A stretch of 64,000 nucleotides of DNA from Shewanella sp. NFH-SH190041 (GTDB lineage Bacteria > Pseudomonadota > Gammaproteobacteria > Enterobacterales > Shewanellaceae), in the NCBI RefSeq assembly GCF_024363255.1, contig NZ_AP026070.1:2666001-2730000 (forward strand), in the 5' to 3' direction. Below, in pieces: positions 39,201 through 47,385 of this stretch. The notes under the pieces are model-generated. The model did no database searches, had not been told where the DNA came from, and saw only the letters and a program-made list of their open reading frames with translations. Both the position numbers and the translations under genes were made by a program. Every line of letters begins with the position of its first letter. The stretch's first letter is position 1.

Positions 39201-39904
39201 CGCCCCTGGAAATACACATCCGGGTTCTGGGCTGTCCCCCGGATAAAGGGGGTATCTGGGCTTAAACCACGTTCACGGTGTTGACGTACCAGCTCGTCAC
39301 TGATCATTTCCCGCACGCAAGCATCAGGGATCAAGGCGATTTTATTCACTTCGTGTGAGGTACGGAAACCATCAAAGAAGTGCATAAAGGGTATGCGGGA
39401 TTCCAGCGTGGCAGCATGGGCTACCATCGCCATATCATGGGCTTCTTGCACCCCGGATGATGCCAGCAGCGCAAAACCTGTGCCTCTGGCCGCCATCACG
39501 TCTTGATGATCACCGAAAATCGACAATCCCTGTGCCGCCAACGAGCGGGCAGCCACATGAAACACCGCCGAGGTCAGTTCACCGGCAATCTTATACATAT
39601 TGGGCAACATCAACATCAAGCCCTGGGAGGCGGTAAACGTGGTGGTCAAGGCGCCACTTTGCAGCGCTCCATGAACCGTACCGGCCGCGCCGCCTTCACT
39701 TTGCATCTCAGCAATTAACGGCACATTGCCCCAGATATTGCGCTTGTCTTCTGCCGCCCACTGATCGGCAAATTCTGCCATGGTGGATGAAGGGGTGATG
39801 GGGTAGATGGCGCAGACTTCGCTGACCCGGTAAGCAATATGGGCCGCCGCTTCGTTGCCGTCACAGGTGTGCATGTGCACTTTGGTGTTATTTTCCATAT
39901 CCAT
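36245..39904 (-). CDS. nifJ: Pyruvate:ferredoxin (flavodoxin) oxidoreductase
   Basis: 1219 residues from the ATG at 39904, which has AGGAG 5 bases upstream. A single-chain enzyme, close to E. coli YdbK: the N-terminal pyrimidine-side domain (YPITPSSTMAEFADQWA), FGDHQDVMAARGTG, a di-cluster ferredoxin insert (CIQCGNCVMVCPHAA near 720 and CTGCSLCVDACP), and the C-terminal TPP-binding domain with GACAGCGETPYLK and GGDGWAYDIG. It decarboxylates pyruvate to acetyl-CoA and reduces ferredoxin or flavodoxin. Last gene of the yge operon, one base after the GltD-like flavoprotein, suggesting that the pair works together on the pyruvate that YgeX makes. Confidence 0.93.
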   Translation of the reverse strand: MDMENNTKVHMHTCDGNEAAAHIAYRVSEVCAIYPITPSSTMAEFADQWAAEDKRNIWGNVPLIAEMQSEGGAAGTVHGALQSGALTTTFTASQGLMLMLPNMYKIAGELTSAVFHVAARSLAAQGLSIFGDHQDVMAARGTGFALLASSGVQEAHDMAMVAHAATLESRIPFMHFFDGFRTSHEVNKIALIPDACVREMISDELVRQHRERGLSPDTPFIRGTAQNPDVYFQGRETVNPFYAAVPDIVQAQMDKLASLTGRQYKLIEYFGCDDAEHVAIAMGSGVETVKETVSWLNQHGGKTGVLQVRLYRPLSATHLLAALPSTVRTITVLDRTKEPGAGADPLYQDVLTALMDKQPELAQKLNLPMPRLIAGRYGLSSKEFTPAMAKAVFDNAAADTPRHHFTLGIIDDVSQSHLAYDPDFDIESHKVVRAMFYGLGADGTVGANKNTIKIIGDDPQYFAQGYFVYDSKKSGSRTESHLRFGRQPINSPYLLQSANFIACHQSTFVGAVDMLDKAADGAVFLLNSSAPQDEIWQRLPAAMQQIMVNRHMKLYAIDAYKVARETGMGSRINTIMQTCFFALSGVMDKDLAIAKIKHAIEKTYARKGPEIVQKNFAAVDHTLAHLYEIQLGDVCQQQEAKPVVAEHAPDFVKQVTAQMMAGKGDLIPVSMLPVDGTYPSGTTQYEKRNIAQKLPIWANDDCIQCGNCVMVCPHAAIRAKFYDVSKLADAPDGFKSAGITARGFPDTRYTLQLYPEDCTGCSLCVDACPMVVQNGDIVGDTPDAPHRKAINMELKTPHLAREKANLAFFETLPYNERARVDFSHVRGAQFLQPLFEFSGACAGCGETPYLKLMSQLFGDRLMIANATGCSSIYGGNLPTTPWAKNAEGRGPAWANSLFEDNAEFGFGFRLAAVKQHEMAEQLLKTLADRLEPALVDQLLHAEQLTETEIQAQIRRVDTLKAKLAEIGNEAALNLISVADQLIRRSIWIVGGDGWAYDIGSSGLDHVLASGADVNVLVMDTEVYSNTGGQMSKSTPLGAVAKFATAGKRSTKKDLAMQAIAYNNVYVARVALGADPQQVLLAMREAEAYRGPSIVIAYSHCIAHGINMEDGLKQQQLAVKSGHWPLFRYNPDLRDAGENPFSLDTLRPTVPLAQYRSNEARYQILQRSQPVVAAEITAHAQQVARSKWELYEEMARRSPVKVAPFVELPIVDNEAGKLAH

Positions 39905-39905
39905 A

Positions 39906-41582
39906 TTACTCCTGATGAGCCGGCTCATCGGCCGCCAGCGACTTAACTACGTCGTTATTTTCCAGCGAAATCATCTCCAGCGCATGGCAAGGACATTGAG
40001 ACGCGCAAGCTTCACAACCGGTGCATTTTTCATAATCCACCCGGTAACCTTTACCCGGACCAAGGCGGGTAATCGCACCTTGAGGGCAAGCGCCATAACA
40101 GCCATTACACTCAAAACAGTTGCCGCAGGAATAACAGCGCTGGGCTTCATACTGCGCCTGCTGAGCCGTCAGGCCACCGACCACTTCATCAAATGTCCGC
40201 GCCCGGCGCTCCACTGGAATGGCTGGTTGCGCACTTTGATCCGCATCGGTTTTGTACCACAGGTGCAATTTATCGTATTGGATCAGCGGCTTTTTGCTGA
40301 TCTTGGTAAATTTGCGCCCTTTCAGGAAGGCATCAATGTGGGCCGCAGCTTTCTTACCATGGCCCACGGCAATGGTCACAGTACGGTCACTGGGCACCAT
40401 ATCGCCACCCGCGAACAGACCGCGGTAGCCCGTCATCATCTGCTCACTGACGATAACAGTGCCGTCAGCTTTATGTTCAACACCCGGAATACCGCGGGTC
40501 AGCTTGGTATCAATATTCTGCCCCAGTGCCAAAATTAATGAATCGGCTTCCAGCGTTTCAGTCTGCCCGGTGGGCTGTGGCCGGCCATTGTCATCAATCG
40601 CCATTTTTTCTAAGGTGAAGCTAGTACCATCAATGCTTTGGATGGTGCGCAACCAATGGAACGTCACCCCCTCCTCCATGGCTTCTACACACTCAAAATC
40701 ATGGGCAGGCATATGGTCACGGTCACGGCGATAGATCACCATCACCTCACTGCCAAAGCGCCGTGCGGTGCGGGCAGCATCCATTGCGGTATTACCACCG
40801 CCATACACGGCAACTCGCTTGCCCAGTGCCGGGGCCGTCCCCAGCTCGACATCGCGTAAATAAGTCACGGCATCACAGACTTTTTCCGGGTTATCGTTAG
40901 GAATATCGACCCCACGGCCAACATGGGCGCCAATGGCAAGGAATACCGCATCAAAGCGGCCTTTGACTTTCTCTGCCAGCAAATCATCAACTTTGTGGTT
41001 CAGCACAATCTTGATGCCCATATTCTCAATACGCTGAATTTCTTTATCGAGAATTTCCCGCGGCAAACGATATGCCGGAATACCAAAGTGCATCATCCCG
41101 CCGGCCATGGGCGCCGCTTCGCGAATTTCCACCTCATGGCCTTTAAGTTTTAGATGATAGGCGGTGGCTAACCCGGAAGGGCCTGCGCCAACAATCAGTA
41201 CCCGCTTACCACTTGGCTCGGCATTGAAGCGAACTTGCCAGTTTTGCGCCAGGGCTTCATCCCCTAAGAATCGCTCTACCGCATGGATACTGACCGACTC
41301 ATCCACATTGGCACGGTTACAGGCAGATTCACAAGGGTGGTAACAGACCCGACCATGGATGGCGGGCATAGGGTTATTTTTAATCAGCGCCTGAAAAGCC
41401 GGTTCAAATTCACCGGACTGGGCGAGGGAAAGCCATTCCTGAATATTACTGCCAGTAGGGCAAGCATGGTTACAGGGAGGCAGGGAATTACAGTATACGG
41501 GAACTTTGCTGCGCACCGGGCCTGAGCCTTTTTTGGCTTTGAGATCGGGTGGCAAGGTCATATCAGCAAAAGGTGTTGTCAT
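39906..41582 (-). CDS. GltD-like FAD/iron-sulfur oxidoreductase with C-terminal ferredoxin domain
   Basis: 558 residues. The N-terminal iron-sulfur region reads CNHACPTGSNIQEWL and CYHPCESACNRANV; the FAD site is VLIVGAGPSGLATAYHL near 128; the NAD(P) site is VAVYGGGNTAMDAAR near 270; and the end carries two cluster motifs, CYSCGNCFECNGCYGACP and CTGCEACASQCPCHAL. It is like the glutamate synthase small subunit and the AegA/YgfT/YgfK group, all electron-transfer modules. Sitting directly before nifJ, it probably passes electrons between the ferredoxin product and NAD(P)H. E. coli has ygfK in the comparable place. A hairpin covers its ribosome site. Confidence 0.85.
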   Translation of the reverse strand: MTTPFADMTLPPDLKAKKGSGPVRSKVPVYCNSLPPCNHACPTGSNIQEWLSLAQSGEFEPAFQALIKNNPMPAIHGRVCYHPCESACNRANVDESVSIHAVERFLGDEALAQNWQVRFNAEPSGKRVLIVGAGPSGLATAYHLKLKGHEVEIREAAPMAGGMMHFGIPAYRLPREILDKEIQRIENMGIKIVLNHKVDDLLAEKVKGRFDAVFLAIGAHVGRGVDIPNDNPEKVCDAVTYLRDVELGTAPALGKRVAVYGGGNTAMDAARTARRFGSEVMVIYRRDRDHMPAHDFECVEAMEEGVTFHWLRTIQSIDGTSFTLEKMAIDDNGRPQPTGQTETLEADSLILALGQNIDTKLTRGIPGVEHKADGTVIVSEQMMTGYRGLFAGGDMVPSDRTVTIAVGHGKKAAAHIDAFLKGRKFTKISKKPLIQYDKLHLWYKTDADQSAQPAIPVERRARTFDEVVGGLTAQQAQYEAQRCYSCGNCFECNGCYGACPQGAITRLGPGKGYRVDYEKCTGCEACASQCPCHALEMISLENNDVVKSLAADEPAHQE

Positions 41583-41591
41583 TTTGATTTT

Positions 41592-41706
41592 CCTGTCCGT
41601 TGACAGGCCGGGACAGGGCCTTGACCCTGGGTCCCCGGCCGGGATGGGGCGGCATCCGCTGACGCCCCGGGCACAGCTACATCAGCAATAAACGGCTGGC
41701 TGATGT
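41592..41706 (-). promoter_or_regulatory. Intercistronic hairpin cluster with occluded ribosome site
   Basis: Four consecutive stems lie between yqeA and the GltD-like gene. CCTGTC/GACAGG (41592-41607) has the AGGA ribosome site at its edge. GGCCGGGACAGGG pairs with CCCTGGGTCCCCGGCC (about 41606-41640), GGGGCG with CGCCCC (41646-41668), and ACATCAGC with GCTGATGT (41679-41706). The stems could protect or attenuate the transcript, or gate translation of the flavoprotein. Confidence 0.5.
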
Positions 41707-41726
41707 TTCAACACACAGCACAGCAG

Positions 41727-42641
41727 TTACTGCACATTCACCACACAGGTACCGGCCTGGCCGCCAAGGACATCCAGTCCCTGCTCCAGTGCGCCGATGT
41801 AGGCTTGGCCGCCGAATTTCGCAAAGTCAATCACAGCCTCAACTTTGGGTCCCATAGAACCGGCTGGGAAGTTGTACTGACTCAGCTCTGCTGGTGTAGT
41901 CTGATGAATGGCACGCTGCTTTTCTGTGCCCCAGTCCAGATAAACGGCATCTGCATCGGTGAGGATCAACAGCTTGTCAGCTTGTAATTGTTTAGCCAGC
42001 AAGGCGGCTGATAAATCCTTATCAATCACCCCTTCTACCCCCTGATATCCCATCTGGGTATGACAGACAGGGATCCCACCGCCACCACAGCAGATAACAA
42101 TGTGGCCAGCTTCCAGCAGGGTATCGATAGAAGTTTTATCCAGAATATTCATCGGGCGTGGTGATGGCACCACCCGGCGCAGGTACTCGCCGTCGGGCTT
42201 CATGGTCCAGTTATGGGCCTCGGCCAGAATGGTTGCTTCTTCACGGTCATAAACAGGGCCAACAAACTTGGTGGGGTCCTGCATTGATGGATCATGGGGA
42301 TCGACCTCAATACGGGTCAACAGACTGCTGACCTGGGTCTCGGGCATCAGATTTTGCAGTTCCTGGGCCAGCATGTAACCAATCATGCCTTCACTTTCAG
42401 CGCCCAGTACATCTAACGGATAAGGAGATACCTGTTTGTAGGCCAGATTCTGCAGTGCCAGCAAGCCAACCTGAGGGCCGTTTCCATGCACAATGGCAAC
42501 TCGGTATTCTTTGGCAATTTCCGCAATGGCTTTAGCGGCAATTTTGATATTGGCCAGCTGATTAGCAAACGTCAGTGCGTCCCCACGACGCAGTAGCGCG
42601 TTGCCACCTAGGGCGATTACAGCAGTCGGTTTCATACTCAC
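41727..42641 (-). CDS. yqeA: Carbamate kinase-like protein of the yge operon
   Basis: 304 residues, a second carbamate kinase next to arcC elsewhere in this window: VIALGGNALLRRGDALTFANQ, VHGNGPQVGLLALQNLA, CCGGGGIPVCHT, VIDKDLSAALLAKQL and LILTDADAVYLDWG are all present. It would make ATP from carbamoyl phosphate produced by the YgeW carbamoyltransferase. It lies between hyuA and the GltD-like gene, as yqeA lies next to hyuA in E. coli. Confidence 0.9.
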   Translation of the reverse strand: MSMKPTAVIALGGNALLRRGDALTFANQLANIKIAAKAIAEIAKEYRVAIVHGNGPQVGLLALQNLAYKQVSPYPLDVLGAESEGMIGYMLAQELQNLMPETQVSSLLTRIEVDPHDPSMQDPTKFVGPVYDREEATILAEAHNWTMKPDGEYLRRVVPSPRPMNILDKTSIDTLLEAGHIVICCGGGGIPVCHTQMGYQGVEGVIDKDLSAALLAKQLQADKLLILTDADAVYLDWGTEKQRAIHQTTPAELSQYNFPAGSMGPKVEAVIDFAKFGGQAYIGALEQGLDVLGGQAGTCVVNVQ

Positions 42642-42794
42642 TCCATGTTACTTCAAATCCTTGCAGTAGCTGTCCGGCCGATACCGGGCCACAGTGTAGG
42701 ATGTATTGTTATTAAAATGCGTTCATTCTTTTGCTTGCCCTAATTCCCGATAACATGCCGGCGTCTGAAGACGGGCTCAGGGCTTGACCAACCG

Positions 42795-44201
42795 TTAGCT
42801 CAAAGCAGGCTGTGCCGGTGCTTTAAATGGCTGGCGGTAAATAAAGCGGCCATAACCCGCTTCGCCGGTAAATTGTCCCTGCTCAGCCACTATCCGGCCC
42901 CGGCAAATGGTCATCACTGGCCAGCCGGTTACCGGGATATTTTCAAACGGGGAATAATCGGTATTGTCATTCAGTTCACTGTGGTGCACAGCGCGCTCAC
43001 AACTGGGGTCAAACAGCACCAAGTCAGCATCGGCTCCAACCGCTAAGCAGCCCTTTTGTGGGTACAGGCCAAATAACTTCGCTGGCAGGGTACTGGTGAG
43101 CTCCACAAAGCGGCTGGCACTGATACGGCCTTTGGCCACCCCTTCGGAAAACATCAGTGGCATGCGGGTTTCCACCCCGGGCAAGCCATTGGGGCAGGCT
43201 TTAAAATCATCCCGCCCGGCCTGTTTCTGCTCACCATAGGTAAAAGCACAGTGATCGGTGGCTAGGGTATCGATACTGCCATCCATCAGCCCCTGCCATA
43301 ATTTGCCCTGCTCTGCTCTGGGCCGCAGTGGCGGGCTTAGGGTGTATTTCAGCGCATCTTCCTGCTCATAACAGCTGTCATCTAATAGCAGGTACTGGGG
43401 ACAAGTTTCAGCCCATACAGGCTGACCGGCGCGGCGGGCTAAGCGGATATAATCCAGCCCTAACCCATTGGATAAGTGCACAATGTATAAGGGTGCATTG
43501 CCGGCCAGTTTGGCCAGATTGATCATGCGGGCAATGGCTTCAGCTTCACATTCCAGTGGCCGACTGACACCAAGATAACGGGGCGTGATTTTACCTTCTG
43601 CCTCCAAGGTGTGGCGGATATTCACAATCGCCGCATCATTTTCCGGATGCACTGTGGTCAGAGCCCCCACTTCCGCTAGGCGGGAAACAGCTTTAAATAC
43701 CGCGTCATCATCGAGCTTGTAGCCATAGGTGAGATACAACTTAAACGAGCTGATCCCCTCTTCGCGAACCATGGCTTGCATCTCAGCCAAAATGTCATCA
43801 TTAATATGCTGTACCACGCCGTGGAAACTGTAATCAATCACCGCCCGGTCCCGGGCATGGGCTTTATATACCCCTAGCTGGTGATGCAAATTGCAGCCTC
43901 GGGGGCCAAACCCCATATGATCAACCACACAGGTGGTGCCACCACAGGCAGCACTGCGGGTGCCGGTAAAAAAGTCATCCACACTCTGGGCGATGCCCAC
44001 ATTAATATTGAAATGGGTATGGACATCAATGCCACCTGGCATCACCAGTAATCCGGCGGCATCAACCACTTGTGCAGTAGGCCAGTCACTGGCACTGATG
44101 GCTGGGGCAATTTGCTCAATGCGGCCCTCCCGGATCAGGATATCGCTCAGATACTGGCTTTTATCATCCACCAGCGTGCCATTTTTAATAATCATATCCA
44201 T
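42795..44201 (-). CDS. hyuA: D-hydantoinase / dihydropyrimidinase-like amidohydrolase
   Basis: 468 residues from the ATG at 44201, with GGAT upstream; longer starts are unlike E. coli HyuA, which begins at the same place. Metal-centre features: HTHFNINVG near 60, the FKLYLTYGYK lysine near 155, TVHPENDAA, YIVHLSNGLG and ATDHCAF. It opens cyclic ureides (hydantoin-like rings); E. coli HyuA acts on aryl hydantoins in the test tube, and the gene is associated with anaerobic purine breakdown. It follows a large structured spacer after ygeY. Substrate here is inferred. Confidence 0.92.
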   Translation of the reverse strand: MDMIIKNGTLVDDKSQYLSDILIREGRIEQIAPAISASDWPTAQVVDAAGLLVMPGGIDVHTHFNINVGIAQSVDDFFTGTRSAACGGTTCVVDHMGFGPRGCNLHHQLGVYKAHARDRAVIDYSFHGVVQHINDDILAEMQAMVREEGISSFKLYLTYGYKLDDDAVFKAVSRLAEVGALTTVHPENDAAIVNIRHTLEAEGKITPRYLGVSRPLECEAEAIARMINLAKLAGNAPLYIVHLSNGLGLDYIRLARRAGQPVWAETCPQYLLLDDSCYEQEDALKYTLSPPLRPRAEQGKLWQGLMDGSIDTLATDHCAFTYGEQKQAGRDDFKACPNGLPGVETRMPLMFSEGVAKGRISASRFVELTSTLPAKLFGLYPQKGCLAVGADADLVLFDPSCERAVHHSELNDNTDYSPFENIPVTGWPVMTICRGRIVAEQGQFTGEAGYGRFIYRQPFKAPAQPALS

Positions 44202-44343
44202 AACTTGTATCCATGATGCCCGCAGGCTCATCAACTTGGGGTAGGTATTGCCTGAACGTTCAACTCCATTAAACGGTCAGGTAATGCCTACAGTCTGGGG
44301 AGACTGTCTGCCGACTGGCAGTTGGGGTATCTGGCAGGAAAAA

Positions 44344-44481
44344 TATCCCGGGGGAGAGATGCATGAACAACTCCGAGGCTAATGCCAATACGGGCGGTCT
44401 AGATCTGAGCCGGTGACTGATAAACCGGTTACTGCGCTGCCTGTCCGTGTCAGCGGGAAGAGTTGAAACTCCCCCGGGATA
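44344..44481 (-). promoter_or_regulatory. Multi-branched structured RNA candidate upstream of hyuA
   Basis: TATCCCGGGGGAG and CTCCCCCGGGATA (44469-44481 and 44344-44356) form a 13-bp closing helix. Inside, on the minus strand, CAACTC pairs with GAGTTG, and three smaller hairpins fit: CGCTG/CAGCG, CCGGT/ACCGG and GGC/GCC. The 3' arm is followed by TATTTTT, so the closing helix itself could act as a terminator. It lies 143 bases before the hyuA start, inside the operon. It may be an attenuator or riboswitch-like element; I do not recognise it as a known class. Confidence 0.45.
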
Positions 44482-44582
44482 AAACTTTCCCTTGCGGGTG
44501 GCGCAGGGGTTAACTGCACTGGATAACCTCAACGCGGGGGTGTGTGCCGCTATTGTCCGTAAATGATGTGGTTATCCGGAAT

Positions 44583-44677
44583 ATTCCCCGGGGCAGTGGC
44601 TTACCCCAGGAAAAGTCTGCTCTCAAGAGTGATGAGCGGATAAGAACAGACTCAGCCACTGCCCTGGGCCGGGGAAT
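44583..44677 (-). terminator. Large inverted repeat after ygeY
   Basis: On the plus strand ATTCCCCGGGGCAGTGGCT is matched by AGCCACTGCCCTGGGCCGGGGAAT with a small bulge, and inside AGTCTG pairs with CAGACT. It starts about 10 bases after the ygeY stop. There is no T-run on the minus strand, so it may stabilise mRNA rather than end it. Confidence 0.5.
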
Positions 44678-44686
44678 AAATTTGGG

Positions 44687-45898
44687 TTACTTCTCCAGTT
44701 TTTGCAGGTAAACCTGTGGGATAACTGCGTACATAGCGGCACAGGTCACCAGATGATCTTTCCACGTCTTCTCATTAGGCGCGTGGGCTTCAGGCTCTTT
44801 ACCTGGGCCAAAACCAATCACAGGGATACCGTAGCGGCCCATAATGGAAACGCCATTGGTTGAGAAGGTCCACTTGTCCACGGTTGGCTTCTTGTCGAAC
44901 AGTAATTCGTAAGAGGCTTCCAGTGTCTTGGTGGCAACGTGCTCAGAGTCAATCTTCCAGGTTGGGAAGTAACATTCAGTGGGGTAAACCAGTCCGGTGT
45001 AAGCTGGACGGCTGTATTCATACATGGAGACCACAGCGCCGGTTTCCTGCACTGCTGGCAGGGCGCGGATTTCTTCCAGGGCCCCTTCCCATGTTTCGCC
45101 CCAAGTCAAACGGCGGTCGATAGAGATGGCGCAGCTGTCGGCAACTGCGCAGCGGCTTGGCGAGGTGAAGAAAATTTCTGACACAGTCAAAGTGCCTTTG
45201 CCGAGGAACTCATCATCACCCAAGTTGTGAGACAGTTCTTCCAGTTGGCCCAGTACGCGACCCATTTTGAAAATGGCGTTATCACCGCGCTCAGGGGCTG
45301 AGCCGTGGCAGCTAACACCGGCCATATCAACACGGATTTCCATGCGGCCACGCTGGCCACGATAGATTTGACAATCAGTTGGCTCAGTAGAAACTACAAA
45401 CTCAGGGCGGATTTTGCTTTCTTCAATAATGTACTGCCAGCACAGACCGTCACAGTCTTCTTCTTGCACAGTACCGGTCACCAGCAGGGTAAACTCGCCT
45501 TCCAGGCCCAGGTCTTTGATGATTTTGCCGGCATACACCATAGATGCCATGCCGCCTTCCTGATCAGATGCGCCGCGGCCACCAATCACTTCATCATCTT
45601 CCATGCCTTCATAGGGATCGAAGGTCCAGTTATCCATGTTACCCACGCCCACGGTATCAATGTGAGCATCCATCGCAATCAGGTGCGGGCCATGGCCAAT
45701 CCAACCCAGTACGTTACCCATAGGGTCGATTTCAACTTTGTCAAAACCGACTTTTTCCATCTCTTCCTTGATACGCAATACCACTTTTTCTTCGTCACAG
45801 CTTTCGCTGGGGATGGCGATCATATCGCGCAGGAACTTTGTCATATCTGCTTTGTATTCCTGGGCTTTTGCCAACACATCAGTAAATGGAACCTTCAT
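44687..45898 (-). CDS. ygeY: YgeY-family M20 metallohydrolase
   Basis: 403 residues of the M20 peptidase/deacylase family, as E. coli YgeY. Metal-site regions: [12 protein letters not shown] near 75, [13 protein letters not shown] near 108, and [13 protein letters not shown] with the acidic pair near 139. These enzymes hydrolyse amide or carbamoyl bonds; here it probably removes a carbamoyl or N-acyl group from a ring-opened intermediate. AGGAG precedes the ATG. It lies between ygeX and hyuA. Confidence 0.9.
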   Translation of the reverse strand: MKVPFTDVLAKAQEYKADMTKFLRDMIAIPSESCDEEKVVLRIKEEMEKVGFDKVEIDPMGNVLGWIGHGPHLIAMDAHIDTVGVGNMDNWTFDPYEGMEDDEVIGGRGASDQEGGMASMVYAGKIIKDLGLEGEFTLLVTGTVQEEDCDGLCWQYIIEESKIRPEFVVSTEPTDCQIYRGQRGRMEIRVDMAGVSCHGSAPERGDNAIFKMGRVLGQLEELSHNLGDDEFLGKGTLTVSEIFFTSPSRCAVADSCAISIDRRLTWGETWEGALEEIRALPAVQETGAVVSMYEYSRPAYTGLVYPTECYFPTWKIDSEHVATKTLEASYELLFDKKPTVDKWTFSTNGVSIMGRYGIPVIGFGPGKEPEAHAPNEKTWKDHLVTCAAMYAVIPQVYLQKLEK

Positions 45899-45911
45899 GA
45901 TATTTCTCCTT

Positions 45912-45992
45912 CACCGCCCGGAGGTCACCGCAGGCGGTGTGATACAGGGTGCTAAGGTTACGGGGCTTGGGGATGACATTGGCCGCCGTAAC
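45912..45992 (-). promoter_or_regulatory. Two intercistronic hairpins between ygeX and ygeY
   Basis: CACCGC (45912-45917) pairs with GCGGTG (45934-45939), and GTTACGG (45957-45963) with CCGTAAC (45986-45992). They fill most of the spacer and may shape mRNA stability in the operon. Confidence 0.45.
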
Positions 45993-46036
45993 AGATTTTT
46001 ATGCGTTAAGGTGTTACTTAAATTCGGTCAGCTCTT

Positions 46037-47242
46037 TTACGCTGTGGTGGGGTGTTTGCCTTCCCAGACCACTTCACGGTAATGCTTGACGTCTGTATCC
46101 CCTTCAGTGCTGATCACCAGCACGACTGAGTCTTTATCCAGTTTGAGTTGCTGCATCAATGCCGCTTTTTCAGGGTGGAAATGCACGGCAGCCAGCAATC
46201 CTGTGCCCACAGCACCTGACTCACCGGAAATCACCCGAGGATCTGTGCCTAATGGATTACCCAGCACCCGCATACCCAGCGCAGCGACGCTGTCTTGGCA
46301 AGAAATAAACTGGGTGGTGCAATCACGCAGCAGCGGCCAACCGATAGGGTTTGGTTCACCGCAGGCCAGCCCCACCATGATGGTGGCCATATCGCCGTCG
46401 ACATTGACCATCTCGCCCTTGGCATCGATACCAGAGCGATAAATACAGTCAGCCAGTTCTGGCTCAACAATGGCGGTATGAATATTGTCGGCCCCATACA
46501 GGTCAACAAAGTAGCCCAGCATGCCGCCCGCCATGGCCCCCACACCGGCTTGCAGGAAGATATGAGTCGGCTTGTCGATGCCAAGCTGTTTCATCTGCTC
46601 AACCGCTTCCACACCCATGGTGGCGTAACCTTGCATAATCCAGGTGGGGATCTGTTCATAGCCTTCCCAAGCAGTGTCCTGCACCACTTTCCAGCCGTTT
46701 TCTTCTGCGTTTTTAATCGCCAGACGTACCGCATCGTCATAGTTCAGATCAGTGACGATACATTCAGCGCCCAGCGCACGGATATTCTCTACCCGTTCAG
46801 CCGCGGCGCCCTTAGGCATATACACCACAGCGTTTTGCCCCAGCTGGTGGGCCGCCCAGGCCACCCCGCGGCCGTGGTTGCCGTCCGTAGCGGTGGCGAA
46901 AGTCATTTTTTCTTTGATGTCATTTTTCAATGTGTCGAAGTTGAAGCTGTTGATATCCAGCCCATATTCTTCACACAACAAGCGAGCGATGGCGTATGCG
47001 CCGCCCAACATCTTGAAGGCATTGAGGTCGAAGCGGAAAGATTCATCCTTGACCAGGATTTTACCTATGCCGATTTCTGCTGCTAGGCAGTCCAGTGACT
47101 GCAGCGGAGTAGGTTGATAACCGGCAATTTTGGAATGAAACGCATGGGCTTTATGGGCCTCTGCAACTGTAAAGAGTGAAGATGGCTGACCGTTATAGTG
47201 GCGGTTATCGGCTATCTCCATTTTAAGAGAGAATGTAGACAC
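46037..47242 (-). CDS. ygeX: 2,3-diaminopropionate ammonia-lyase
   Basis: 401 residues from a GTG at 47242 with GAGG upstream; the protein then begins VSTFSLKMEIADN, parallel to E. coli YgeX, while the longer ATG reading adds unrelated sequence. PLP-binding Lys77 sits in LNAFKMLGGAYA, the phosphate loop is QAGVGAMAGG, and ATDGNHGRGVAWAA is present. It turns 2,3-diaminopropionate into pyruvate and two ammonia, feeding NifJ. Located between ygeW and ygeY. Confidence 0.93.
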   Translation of the reverse strand: MSTFSLKMEIADNRHYNGQPSSLFTVAEAHKAHAFHSKIAGYQPTPLQSLDCLAAEIGIGKILVKDESFRFDLNAFKMLGGAYAIARLLCEEYGLDINSFNFDTLKNDIKEKMTFATATDGNHGRGVAWAAHQLGQNAVVYMPKGAAAERVENIRALGAECIVTDLNYDDAVRLAIKNAEENGWKVVQDTAWEGYEQIPTWIMQGYATMGVEAVEQMKQLGIDKPTHIFLQAGVGAMAGGMLGYFVDLYGADNIHTAIVEPELADCIYRSGIDAKGEMVNVDGDMATIMVGLACGEPNPIGWPLLRDCTTQFISCQDSVAALGMRVLGNPLGTDPRVISGESGAVGTGLLAAVHFHPEKAALMQQLKLDKDSVVLVISTEGDTDVKHYREVVWEGKHPTTA

Positions 47243-47309
47243 GGCAGACCTCGTTGATTCGAAGAGGGTAAGGGAGGGGGATGAAGGGAGCATTCCCCCT
47301 CGCCTTGTG

Positions 47310-47327
47310 GCCCCGCGCCAGCGGGGC
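47310..47327 (-). promoter_or_regulatory. Hairpin between ygeW and ygeX
   Basis: GCCCCGC (47310-47316) and GCGGGGC (47321-47327) form a 7-bp GC-rich stem with a 4-base loop in the spacer between the ygeW stop and the ygeX start. It has no T-run in the transcript direction. Confidence 0.5.
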
Positions 47328-47385
47328 ATTTTTTGTCAAACCTATTGCATATTGGCTACCCCAGAGACGGAATAGCCGGGTTGGG

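Noticed and set aside
46295-47086. Plus-strand frame of 263 codons opposite ygeX
   Set aside because: It lies wholly antisense to ygeX, has no family features, and arises from the GC-rich codon pattern of the real gene.
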